From positions 248,001 to 312,000 of the forward strand of contig JARWIR010000061.1 of the NCBI GenBank assembly GCA_029959085.1: DNA of 64,000 nucleotides, read 5' to 3'. Shown piece by piece: positions 45,535-56,659 of the stretch; position 1 is the first letter of the stretch; every line of letters starts with the position of its first letter. Both the position numbers and the translations under genes were made by a program. The stretch is from Nemophila menziesii (Eukaryota > Streptophyta > Magnoliopsida > Boraginales > Hydrophyllaceae). The notes below the pieces were generated by a model. That model was not told the DNA's origin and searched no databases. It saw only the letters and a program-made list of their open reading frames with translations.

Positions 45535-47227
45535 TACGTCACTCTGTAGTTGTATATCACTAATCGCATTATTTACTATTCCTTGTCTCACTCACTTTAT
45601 TTCGACGATAGATAAAGTACGATAGATAAAAGGGAATTTATTTTAAAGAGCCCCATAATATTCCATATTCTTATAATATCTTTATTCCAACTAACTCAAT
45701 TAAACCTCAACTAGTCTAAAGTAAAAGTCCAAACTACTCCCTTCTATTGTTTTTTATACACTGAAAACATAAACCAAATAATCAAAACTCTATTAGATTT
45801 TTTTCTTATCATCAGATCTATCTCCTCACCCTCTCTTCTCTGTGACCAAGAACAGCCTCCCTCACCCGACAGAAAAAGAACAACCTCCCTCATCGTTGTC
45901 CACAAAACAACGATGCCAGCCTCCCTCATCCACAACCACTGGCTTCGCCATGATGGCGCTCTGTTGCACAGCCATATCGCCCACCAGCCTCCCTCCTTCA
46001 CCACCATTGGTTTCACCAGAACCGCCACTTCCCACCACCTTCACCATCTTCTCCGCCTCTCTTCTGGTCCATTCACGCCGCCACCTCTGTCCATCTTCGC
46101 CTCACCATCGCCGCCCCCAACTCCTCTCCCTTCCACAGCAGCGAGGCCTCACCAGCGCCGCCCTTAGCCTCTAACGCTCCACCGGCGCCGCCCTTCACCT
46201 CCGCCGGACTCTAGATCGAGATCCACCTTCCTCCTCCACTAGTAGCCTCTCCAGGCAGCAGCGCCTCCACCCCCAACCATTGTGTCGCTCACTTTCACAC
46301 CCAGAAACCGAACAACGCATATGATTAGTTTGAGCAGATCGACTTCATATTTCCTAATCCAACAACAAGTGTGGTTCGAGATCCATGGTAGCTCCATTTT
46401 TGAGATCTTGTATTAAATATTAATACATTTCGGTAGCTACTTCGAGATTTGGAGATCTTCGTCTAATATCTTCGTCCAAGACATATTGTTGATTTACGAA
46501 TTTGTCTATTCTGATTTGAGTCAGAGCTGAAGCAACCATGGTTTTATGTTGTAATATGTCATGTGTCTGATTAGAATTAGGTATAAGATGTATCCTTGGT
46601 GCTGAAGATGTTTGTCAAGTCTCTCTGATTTTGTTGTTGAAGCATCGGAACTAGGAAGAGCAGCCTGTGAAGAGATGGGCTTTAATTATTGTATTCTGGT
46701 TTCCGTTTGCTTTTTAACACCAATATTTTTTGTAAAAGATTTTTTTGTTTTAGATCTAAATTTATATCTCTTTGGAATGTACCAACTTGATATTTTTGGA
46801 ATGTACTAAAGTGATGTTTGGAATATACCAATTTATGTTTATCATGAAAAAAGTTATCGAGAATAAAATTGTGTATTATTTTTGCGTAAAAAATGTCGTT
46901 TGGCGCGTACCAATGGGTTGATCTCGACACGATATCTTCGATCGAGATTCTAAATATATCTGGACATTTAATTTTGGGAATGACGAAAAAATCCTCCATA
47001 TCTTGAAAAATACTATTAGGGACCCTAAAACGAACATAAATAACATTTGGTACGTGCCAAAACCAGGAAAATTGGTACGTTCCAAATAAATAAATATTAG
47101 TTTATACCAAACTTAAAAATATTGATCTTCAGCAATAACGAAATGAGTAGGGGTATAAAGGTAAAAAATCTAACTAAATAATCAAACTTAAACATTTGTT
47201 AGAATAATTTTCCAGTTAGGATTTTAT
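45535..47227. other. C-rich stretch and AT-rich flank, no credible gene
   Basis: 45800-46320 is strongly C-rich with repeated CCTCCCTC, CACCACC and CGCC motifs on the plus strand. Open frames there are low-complexity and overlap in all frames, so none is called. 46770-47110 has several copies of a TTTGGAATGTACCAA-like motif (46770, 46793, 46815) and inverse forms (47046, 47073). These could be termini of an unrecognised element. The rest is AT-rich without signal. Confidence 0.5.
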
Positions 47228-47391
47228 AAAGAATTTTTTTATTTTTGGACTTCTAAAATAATTTCCACTAGATAGAAACTAAATTATTATTATTGCAAAG
47301 AAATATTGTAAAGAATTTATTTTTTATTTTTTGGGCTTCTAAAATAATTCCCACTAGATAGAAACTAAATTATTGTTATTGCAAAGAAATA
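47228..47391 (+). repeat. Imperfect 82-bp tandem duplication
   Basis: Two units starting AAAGAATTT at 47228 and 47310, sharing CACTAGATAGAAACTAAATT and TATTGCAAAGAAAT. They differ at several positions. Confidence 0.8.
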
Positions 47392-47571
47392 ATAGGATAA
47401 CACTTTTCGCTTAGAATTTATATCTAACCAAAGCAACTATCGGTTACATAAAACTAGATTCAAAACAATAATAATCCTTGTGTCAAATGATAGATTCTTG
47501 TAACAAGATCTGTTTGTGATCAGAAAAGGCATTCTAAGCTTTGCTTTGGTCTTGAACTAATTTACTTCTTG

Positions 47572-49747
47572 TCATATGGCTCCAACTCCAAGAAAGTCTA
47601 TGAAAGGAGGTGTAATGTTGTCACATTCTCGTGTAAGTGGTGATGATGATGTTAATATTGGTTGAGTGACGACTTGAACTTGTGTCATTGCAATTGAGGA
47701 GGAGGGAATATTAATGGAATCCGATAAGCCAGTTATAGAACAAGTGTAGTAGTAATGTGACGGTTGCATTGAAGCCATCATTGACCAAGGATACAAGTTT
47801 GATGATGATTCATCCCAACATCTATTTCTCTCATTCGAAAGATTCATCATTTTATTGCTCTTGCTACCTGAAAACAAACAAGACAATAGTAAGTTTTGGT
47901 TAGTCATTGTAGTCGTCAAATACAAACTAAATGTGTTGTGCATCATATCATATTGTTTTATAAATTAAATAAAAACATGCTTGCATTCTCTCTTTCCCCA
48001 AAAATAGTTAGAAACTTTGCTACCAAATATATATATATATATACCTTATTTCTTAGATAGATCTAAAATAAAGAATTAACTCATATTTGTTAATTTCATT
48101 ATCACCTCAAGGTTGTGTCATGTTAAATGCGACAAAAGCTTGTACTCTTTTTTTTTTTTTTTTGACGAACAAAAGCTTATACTAAACATATGAATCTTGT
48201 ATTTTGACCAAGTCCAAAACCTTAATTCCCAGATAAATCTAAAATAAGGAATTAACTCATATTCTACACTCAAACAACCCTTGTCCAAGAAAAAAAAACT
48301 CAAACAACCTTTTCAAATTAAAAAAAAAAAAAAACCTGTGTACAGAATTTTATAAGCAAAAAGTAAGGAGTTTCATTTAGCATTTTCGTCAGAACTCAGA
48401 ATGGATTTTTAAAATAGGAAAGGGGATATATTAATTAAGGTTATGTTTAGGTAATTAAGAAACCAAATGCTTAAAACAGTATATAGTCAACTAACTTACT
48501 AAATTGATGTTTTGAAAAAAAAAAAAAAAACGAAATTGATGTTGAAAAGAGTAGAAAACCTAAAGGTTGGAAGGAAAAACTTGAATAAAATGTACTAAAG
48601 TTTGTGGACTAGATATCCAGATGAGCAAAGTTGAAAAAAAAGTAGAAAAACTGAAATTTACTAAAAAAAACAAGAACAAATTAATATGCCAATGGACTAA
48701 ATATCTGATGAGCAAAGTTGAAATAAAATAAGGGTAGAAAAGCTAAAGTTTAAAAGTAAAACAAGAACAAAATGATTATGGACTAAAGAACCCAATATGT
48801 TAAAAGTTGAAAAGTTAATTTACAAAGAAAAAGAACAAGAAAATGATGGTAAGTAAAGATAAAAGATCCCAATGAGAAGGAAAGTTAAAGGAGGAAAAAA
48901 GAGAAAAATATATAGTAGTAAAAAAAGACAGACCAGAAATGTGTTCTCCTCCTCCACCATTGGAGAGCATGGAAGCTGTTGCTTCTTGTTCTTGTATGTT
49001 GGTACTAGTTGAGTTATTATGTATTATTTGACCAATCTTTGATCTCTTTTTGTAAGCATTTGATTGTTCTCTATACTTTCTTGCCATTATAACATGCCAA
49101 TGGTTTTTCACTGCATTGTCTGTTCTACCAGGGAACAGCCTTGCTATCATGGCCCACTTGTTTCCATATACTTTATGAGCACCCATTAATCTTTCTTCTT
49201 CTTCCTCACTAAAAGCTCTTCGGTTAATTCTTGGATCCAATTGGTTAAACCATCTTAGTCTGCAGCTTTTTCCTAAAATCTCACCAACAAAAAGAACATC
49301 TTTAGTTAAAGCAAGCTGGTAATATACATTTTAATTTGTTTTATCATTACCTGATCTTCCTTGTAACTTCTCTGCAATAAGATTCCAGTTCTGAGGGCCA
49401 TAAAGAGCTACAAGTTCTTTAAGCTTTGAATCTTCAGCAGGTCTCCAATGGCCTCTTGCACAAAGCTTTGACTGACCACTATTACTACTATTTGTATTTG
49501 TATTCGTCGAATTATGCATGTCAAAGCTAGCATTAAGGTCAATACTCTCATCAGTACTACAATGATCAGACCCTTTACTATGGTTTCTTTCCTCTATTAT
49601 ACTTGTCATTAAATTAGGAAAACTCCAAGAAGAAGCTTTCCCTTCATCATTGTTAATGGAGAGTGAACCCATGAGAAGTAAAGATGAAGAAGAAGAAGTG
49701 GAAGTACTGGTTCGATGATCATACAAATACAAAGACTTATTAGCCAT
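47572..49747 (-). CDS. R2R3-MYB transcription factor, three exons, 343 aa
   Basis: Exon 1 49747-49351, exon 2 49272-48934, exon 3 47867-47572; introns of 78 bp and 1,066 bp with GT/AG ends. The joined exons total 1,032 nt in one frame. R2 has W101, W121 and W140 and R3 has F153, W172 and W191, all at canonical spacing. The RGHWRPAED start, [17 protein letters not shown] junction and [15 protein letters not shown] end are those of MYB subgroup 21 (Arabidopsis MYB52/54/56/105/117 type). The C-terminal FIDFLGVGA motif also fits. Known members are nuclear DNA-binding regulators of organ boundaries and cell wall; which one this matches cannot be told here. The ATG at 49747 (MANKS) was chosen; an in-frame ATG at 49804 would add 19 residues. 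It is the one clearly intact host gene in the window. Confidence 0.93.
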
Positions 49748-49814
49748 CCTGCGTTTAATTAAAACAGAATAAGTGTTTCTAACAGAAACCCCCTCTATAT
49801 ACAAGCATACGTAG

Positions 49815-49868
49815 GCTCACTCACTCACTCTCTCTTTCTCTCTTATCACTCTCTCTTTCTCTCTGATC
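49815..49868 (-). promoter_or_regulatory. GA/CT-rich microsatellite upstream of the MYB start
   Basis: CTCACTCACTCACTCTCTCTTTCTCTCTT-type run on the plus strand, 70-120 bases upstream of the MYB ATG. It probably lies in the 5' UTR or core promoter. GA-rich tracts are common there in plants; no TATA box was assigned. Confidence 0.45.
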
Positions 49869-50989
49869 TTAAAGAGGGTTAACTCGTGAGAAAGTGTACA
49901 TGAGTGGAATAACATTAACTACTTCGACTAGACTGATTGTCACACTGGCCTAAAAGTTGCTTCTCCTTTTCGTTATTAAATACTCCTTATGAGTTATTAT
50001 CTTATTGTATTATTTTCCCTACCATAATTTCTCATTACAAAATATATACCACATCACTCACACGTGTGGAAGTGAGTGAAATTCTTTTTCATTTTACGTG
50101 AAAGACTAGGTAGTTGGAAGGCTAGGCTATGCTAGGCTGTCTATCTCAGCATTGACAAGAAAGACTCTAATATGATATCTTGCTTGGGTAGCTCTGTATA
50201 CACATATCTAGTATCAAACTCGAAAATTATGTTTGATATACCAACTCTGTTAGTTTTCCTCATTTTTATACTTATTTTTTGAAAAATATTGCAAATATAA
50301 CTCATTTTAGGAAAATAATGTGGACCAAGTTCTTGGGTGATGTAGATTGGAGTAACCCAGCAACACACTTTCAAGACTAATAATTAAACATTTCATGATA
50401 AAGACATGCAATTTTGTTATAAACAAAGAGATCGAAATTGTTTTGGAAGTCTCATTATACTGTATAGGTTTTGTATAGGTTTTCCTCAAAGAGCAAAGAC
50501 AATCTAAATTCAGGGCACTGCGGCACTGCTTAGGTAAGAAAGAAGCGGGTGGGATGGAGAGTCAACCTTCTCTTGATCGGCTCGGCTTCCCAAGGAAAAC
50601 AAAGCACCACTTGGTTTTGACACTCAAGCGACCCGCCCTGAACCCTTGATGCAAAAGTCATGCTATTTCATCCGTATCTACGTCGTATATCTCGAGGGTC
50701 ATCCATTACGGTAAGACCTTCGTTTTTGTTTTGGCTTTCGACGATCTTGGAGATCCGAAGACTGGCCGTCATAAACGGTCTAATTAGTTTTGATGACATT
50801 TCAAGGCGTCTCAACAGGCGGACGACAGATTTGCGAAAAAAACTAGACTCGGGGTAGACAGGGACTCTTGTTTGGACACACACTTGCTATGCGAATCCAT
50901 TTGTGCTTGTGTTCGCGAATCCATTTGTCGTTGATACAGAATTGACTTGCGTGTAAGGGCATGATGACCAAAAACTTTCTTCACAAACT
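49869..50989. other. MYB upstream region, no gene seen
   Basis: The first few hundred bases are probably MYB promoter. From about 50500 the base composition rises in GC, which may mark the undefined left edge of Element 3. Open frames at 50660-50883 are unsupported. Confidence 0.4.
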
Positions 50990-51236
50990 AGATTCCTGTT
51001 TTCTCAGAATCAGGGTCCTGGTTTGTTATTAGACCCGTTTGACTTCTCTATTGTGTAGATCTCAAAATAATACGCGGTTTATACTTGAGAAAAACCTAAT
51101 TCCAAAATCTGAGCGCAAAGTTATGGCCTTTCGAAGTTTTCGACCTCTGAGCACGAATTTTTGCACTTCTTTTTCATGTTCGCAACTACTAGTTTCGTAT
51201 AAGCGGCCACAAACCAGTAACTTTGCCTTGAGAAAC

Positions 51237-51502
51237 AGGGATCCCAGTTGTAGCAAGTCGGGTACCCAATCGCGTGTCTTTCAAAAATCGCTGACGCAAG
51301 CTTGAATAGCGTATACGTGGCTCCTGACAGAAGCTTTGCTGCACAGCATGTCATGAGACGGGCTCCCACTTTGCAGAAAACGGGCACCTGGTCAAGACGC
51401 GTGTTTTCTCTTTGACGCACGTGTAATTTGCGTCTACGTGCCTTTTAAACGGAAACATTTCTTGGCTAACTGGGCTCCCGGTTTTCAGAAAATGGGTACC
51501 CA
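51237..51502 (-). repeat. Paired palindromes of Element 3
   Basis: Plus-strand positions: 51237/51259 (CAGGGATCCCA, CGGGTACCCA), 51359/51381 (CGGGCTCCCA, CGGGCACCTG) and 51470/51493 (CTGGGCTCCCGG, TGGGTACCCA). Partners start 22-23 bp apart and pairs recur at 111-122 bp. They are more degenerate than in Elements 1 and 2. A further weak pair may lie near 50990-51020. Confidence 0.7.
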
Positions 51503-51713
51503 GATTGTGCCTTTGCTTAAAGGTCATTCCGCCACGCAAACTTGATCTGTCTCTCACACTTATCACCCCAAACTTAGGTCTTACCACCTGCAAACATCAA
51601 AAACTGACCAACCCTTCTCATTTCTTAATAGTTAATACTAATAAACATACTAATACTATATTGTACACTACGAAAGTAAAGACATAAAGCAGTAAACTAG
51701 TATACAATTAATT

Positions 51714-51751
51714 TGGCTTTTGTTTAACGTCGTTAAGCTCGATGGGTTACC
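51714..51751 (-). other. Conserved 38-nt block, Element 3
   Basis: 37 of 38 bases match the blocks at 13579 and 28291; the single change is CCCGTC to CCCATC. It keeps the TTAACGACGTTAA palindrome although the flanking coding region is deleted and broken. Confidence 0.82.
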
Positions 51752-51764
51752 CTTGAGATCATTT

Positions 51765-52810
51765 CTTAACATAACCTCACCAGCATTGAGTGAGGTTATC
51801 AACATTTACCACGTAGAATTTGCATCCCTTGGCTTTCACTCCCATGAACTTCTCAGAGATAATCCTTGTGACCATGAATGGTCACATTGAAGAACTCTTG
51901 GCCTTACGTACTTTCTGTGGAGGATCGGGCTTTTTCAATGCGACTTCTTCGCCTAATCTGAACTCCTCATTTCCTTTTTATTTCTTGGGTTCTTTTGGAA
52001 CCTTTGTAGCACGTTTCTTGGTCTTCTTCTTTACACGATAAAGGTGTGGATATTCCTTAGGATCTGGAGGAGCTTCATTTGATGGTTTCTTTCTTAGCTC
52101 TCTTTTCTCCAATCTTAAGGTCGCCATAAATTTAGTTGGATCTTTCTCTACATGTTTAATAGTGTCCAAGAAAAAACAATCTCCCGGAGAACCAGGGAAC
52201 TTCATTGATTTGAAAACATTAAATTTTTCCTCCTCGTCTTGCACTCGCATGATTAATTCACTATTCTCTACATCAATCAAAGTACGCCCCGTGGCTAGGA
52301 ATGGTCTTCCCAAGATAATGGGGACATTCCTATTCGCGTCATAATAAAGTATAATGAAATCATATGAAAATATAAAATTACCTACTTTGAAGAGGATGTC
52401 TTCAATCTTTCCTTCAGGATGGGATAAGGATATATCCTCCATTTGTATGACCATGGTAGTAGGCTTTGCATTCCCAGTCCTCAACTTTTCAAACACCTAC
52501 CTAGGCATGAGATTGATACTCGCACCTAAAGTACACAAAGCTTTATCAGTCCACTATTTACCAATATAAATAGGAATATTGAAACTCCCGGGATCTTCTA
52601 ACTTCAGAGGCATATGAATTTGTTCGCGATGTTTATTATTAGGTGGATTCCATCCTTGTGGTGATCCTACCTGGGAAGTAGGAATATGTGGATTATTATT
52701 GTGCCCCCAAGTGAATCTACATTCTCTACGACTCTAGCCATGGCTTCTTTCTTCGTTTCCTCTATTTGGCGTTTCCTAGAAGCCTTTAGTATATCATTGG
52801 GATCTGAGAA
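51765..52810 (-). pseudogene. Element 3 gag-start/protease remnant without RT or integrase
   Basis: From about 52810 downward a short gag start (PNDILKASRKRQIEE) passes, with a frameshift, straight into a protease segment: GSFNIPIYIG, a changed active site (LGASINLMP with the catalytic Asp replaced in the preceding codon), and [13 protein letters not shown] (about 52310). A basic linker follows (to 51978), then an unfamiliar stretch up to stops near 51765. The bulk of Gag and all of RT, RNase H and integrase are missing. Cut points do not coincide with obvious repeats. It has stops near 52498 and 52560. Confidence 0.75.
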
Positions 52811-52886
52811 AAAAAGGCATGTGTAAAAATGGAAACAAAAAAAACTAATACACTAAAACTAAACGCAAATAAACTAACTAGAAAAA

Positions 52887-52904
52887 TCCCCGGCAACGGC
52901 GCCA
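52887..52904 (-). other. Element 3 primer binding site, perfect tRNA-Asp match
   Basis: Reads TGGCGCCGTTGCCGGGGA on the minus strand, all 18 positions complementary to the known plant tRNA-Asp 3' end. Elements 1 and 2 have a T-to-C variant. It supports the minus orientation. Confidence 0.85.
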
Positions 52905-52910
52905 AAAACT

Positions 52911-54358
52911 TGGCGGATGGATAGGTGTGATAAAATAACGCTAATAAAAGATAAATAAATAAGCACACACCTACTACTACCACGAGAAACTCACCGCAAA
53001 TGCACGGATCGTTTGCAAGTTATAGAATATAAGTAAACTTTGTTCGCAGGGATTTTGTCTGCTAGATTAAATGTGTTGAGATAGAAGTGTAGAAGAATTT
53101 ACTTTCTACACTGAAAGACAAATAAAGAGATAAGTATTTGAGAGAATAATTAATAAACTACTAATGCAAATAAATAAAACTTAGAGAATGGAGATGAGAG
53201 ATATATAGCTTACGGTTGCTAGAATGCACTTATCCTTCTAAATTTATGCTAGTTATAAGGGTGATTAAAGCTCTTGGGAAGTATACGTAGTCAGGATTCT
53301 ATATTCCTCCTAACCTCAGTCAGGATGGACTTAGGTGACATCCTAACAATTACCAGGGAACTTGGGTAAGGGGACCCTGCACAATGATCGGTGGTTAAAT
53401 CGAACCGTAGTGACTATCTAGTTAGGAAAACACGCCAGGATCACTACCACACACTAGACGTTTATGGGGTGTTTCAATAATTGAATCCGCCATCAGGGTG
53501 ACAATGCAACTACAAGAGAACAGTCCTAACGTGCTCAAGATTAGGGTTGAGATAATTCTAAGCACATAAAACAGATATGTAAAATAAATAAGAAGCTCAG
53601 TCAATTTAAAATCTGTTTCCCAAATAACATAGATTAAACAAATACAATTTAAAGATTATACATATGCAAGCCTAAGCTATGGAAAAATTAGTTCATACTC
53701 GAAGAAATAAAACTAAGAAATAAATACATAATGTCAACTCGCTCCTCTAGATGTTGAATCTTGATACTAAGGATGTGTATATAAGCGAGGACATGTTTAA
53801 AAAAGTAATTAGGTGTATTTACAGGTGCTAGGTCAAAATCTTGGAGTATGGGCCAAGTTATTTGAGTCCTAATCCCACTCAAATTCGTATTCCTAAGTTG
53901 TAGGACAAGATAAACACTGGAGATTGAAACAAACATATATCCTTCGTTACTAGGCTAAATTCAGTGTACCGCCTATCAAAACGACCGCAATCAAATACCT
54001 ATTTGACCCTAAAAGGGCTCCTTCAAATTCATGATCGATTTTCTACAGTCTTCAAAACATTGGACGACTTCACAGCTGGACAAATTTATTTGGCAGCTTT
54101 TCCTTTCCTAATTCAACTTTATTTCCTTATAACTCTAGATTTAGCCTTTGATCTTCTTTTGTTAACTCCTTGACACTGATTTGGTATCTAATTAAATCTC
54201 TTTACCTAATAGTTTCATATTAACACACAAATTATACCGAAAATGCTACAAAAGTAATAAATCTCTAAATCAAGACATGAATTAAGAAACTATCAATTAA
54301 TGGGTAAAAATCTCTTACCAATTAATATAATAAACCTAAAATGATGTCTCATGAATAG
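52911..54358 (-). repeat. Element 3 LTR (5' LTR on the minus strand)
   Basis: It ends 6 bases before the PBS with ATCCATCCGCCA. CGTCAGG/CATCAGGGTG-like motifs (about 53330, 53490) parallel those of the other LTRs. The other end is recognisable only up to GAGACATCATTTTAGG (54340-54355); the first 35 bases or so are lost or diverged. It is most like the LTR at 55937-63557. Confidence 0.75.
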
Positions 54359-54479
54359 ATAATCCATGGGGCACTTACCGTAACCATCCTAGAAGAAGGT
54401 GACATTTCCATTAAAAGTCATGTCTAAATAAAAGTCATGATAGAGAATAATACCCTTGAATTGTGTCTATCTCACTAAA

Positions 54480-54880
54480 TTTTCCTGCCAAAAAAAATTT
54501 CGCCAAATTTTTTCTGTCAAATTTTTCCCACCAAAAAATTTTACTTCAGATTTTTTCCACCAAATTTGTATGTTGTTATTTGGTGGGAAAAAACCTACCA
54601 TATAATATTTGGGGTTTATGTTGTTTTATAGATAAATATCACCGAACTATTTTTTTTTTACTTTACACCAAGCTACTTTTAGAATTATATATTAGGGTTT
54701 CTATTTTTGTTTGGTAAATCAAATTCCACCAAACTACATTTGGAGGTTTATAATTTTGTTTGGTGGGACAAATCCCACCAAATTACTTTTGAGTTTATGT
54801 TGTTGTTTGGTGGGACAAAACCCACGAAACTACATTTGGATCCATGTTGCTATTTAGTGGGAAAAATCTAAATTAATATC
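54480..54880 (+). repeat. Degenerate tandem repeat of hairpin units
   Basis: Roughly 55-65-bp units built on TTTGGTGGGACAAATCCCACCAAA (best copy 54759-54782, a perfect 10-bp stem with a CAAA loop), followed by a CTACATTTGGAGTTTATGTTG-like spacer. About five copies, the left ones strongly decayed. Confidence 0.72.
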
Positions 54881-55936
54881 GGACCCTATAATGTAATTTA
54901 CAATTTTCTGCGATTTTCTCAAGGACTTCCATATTCCATATGAAATTTAAGTATTGACCACAAAGCTCCTTAATTATGTCATTTGTGTTTGTAAGAAATG
55001 AAGGGTTATTTGTGCAATTACGAAATGGGACGATACCACAGATATATATATATATATATATATATAATGAAACAAATTTTCATCTCACTAGTGCTTTGGT
55101 AATTTAAAAAAAGATAACAACAAGTTTAAAAGCAAAATTATAAACACGACCATGCTTTTCTAACCATAACAAAATCTCTAATAAAACCAAATAGAATACT
55201 TCTAAAGAGAGCAAGGATCTCCATTATGCAACGCCTTCCTACAGTTATTGTAGGAGCATTTTATCAAGTTCCATACACCTACAATATCAATGCACAAAAG
55301 TAATAATAAGATCAGAAAATATTAGAGAATTAAAAAAATATGTTAAAAGTAAGGATATAAGAATTTTGATGTCCAACCATGTCCATTTCCTAATCTTCTC
55401 CGTTGCAGAACATACTCCACAATTTTCTTGATTGAATCCACCTATCAACATATATTCATATTAATATAACTACTACTACATTTCAAACACTTGTATAAAC
55501 TTAATTTCATTTCCCACCGCTATAGTATAATACATTTTCAAAATTACATTCACGAAAATTAAAACTGAAACATGTGATTAAACTGTAAAATAAGTTGTAA
55601 AATAAGTTGTAATCGAGAAAACTAGACCAATAGAAAACTAGCATTAGAAACAAAGATTTTTCCATCAATAAGAAATTATCTCACTGTCACATTTAGTAGG
55701 TGGAATCTTTAATTCTCACGAAAAGGCATATTAGGAAGCATCTGCATTTAAATAAATAAATTACGCAACAACACTAACACTATACAATATAAAAATCTTT
55801 CTCCTTTGGATCTTCTTTGAGTTCCGTGTTTAAACAAATGAATTAAGATATTTCCCACCTTCATTTGAATCTTTTTCATGTAAAATTCTAGCTCCTTACC
55901 CTCCAAAATGTATATGTCACACATAGTTTGATTTAC
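54881..55936. other. AT-rich stretch with a TA microsatellite, no gene
   Basis: (AT)n at 55042-55067. Otherwise AT-rich without recognisable coding or structural features. Confidence 0.6.
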
Positions 55937-56308
55937 TGATATCTCCTCATTTGTGATAGATTAATGTTAGGATGAGATATCATTTTTAGTGATTTAGAAG
56001 TCTTTCTAATTGATTTTCTTGAGAAATGTTGCACTTTCCTATTCTGAGTCTTAATTTAGTAAATTATTATTTTTAGAGCATATTGGGTTTAATTATTTAT
56101 TTAGTGTGAAGTTTTAAAGATAATTATGGAGATTAATTAGAGTCCAAGTCAAAGACTAAGGAGGGTTTATTCAATCAAGATTCTATTAGACTTTATTAGA
56201 AACTTTTAAAATCCATAGTCATTGTAGATTCTACGGATTGTTTTAAATCTTGCTAGATTTTAAAAGAGTCTTATGTGGAGTTTGACGGATTTTATGTTGG
56301 ATTTTAAT

Positions 56309-56500
56309 GAGTAATGCTGGGTATCACCTAAAAAGCCATCACCTAAACATCACCCATGATGTGGCGGTTTGGTGGACCAATCATGAAGGAAAGAGAAAAA
56401 AGTAAATCTGGAAAGAGAAAATTCATGATTGGTCCATCTAACCGCCACATCATGGGTGATGTTTAGGTGATAGCTTTTTAGGTGATACCCAGCATTACTC
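56309..56500. mobile_element. 192-bp MULE-type MITE
   Basis: Long inverted repeats of about 75 bp begin GAGTAATGCTGGGTATCACC and end in its inverse. They are flanked by the 9-bp duplication GATTTTAAT (56300-56308 and 56501-56509). Long TIRs with a 9-bp duplication fit a Mutator-like non-autonomous element. It sits inside the Harbinger element. Confidence 0.9.
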
Positions 56501-56659
56501 GATTTTAATATATTCTAATTCATTAATATTTTTATATTACAAATAAAGTATTGTTTTTTAGTCTTTAAATGATTAATCAAACATACAAAATCATATGAAT
56601 TAAAGTGACGTTTTTTTCCAAATAATTAAAGTGACTTAAAGAAAAAAGAAAAATGACGG

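Larger units (their letters stand above)
50990..54358 (-). mobile_element. Element 3: deleted Athila-like relative (LTR, PBS, protease remnant, palindrome region)
   Basis: On the minus strand in order: an LTR (54358-52911, truncated or diverged at its start), a perfect tRNA-Asp PBS, a short gag start, a protease segment, no RT/RNase H/integrase, the conserved 38-nt block, a polypurine-like motif (51565-51576), and paired palindromes. No 3' LTR was found to the left. It may be a copy of a non-autonomous family or a single deleted element. The left limit is approximate. Confidence 0.72.

Noticed and set aside
45842..46174. Open frames in the C-rich stretch
   Set aside because: Pro/Ser/His-rich low-complexity peptides in several frames at once, without splice context or recognisable domain.
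50660..50883. Short open frames on both strands left of Element 3
   Set aside because: Opposing frames over the same bases, no recognisable motif, in probable retroelement 3' sequence.
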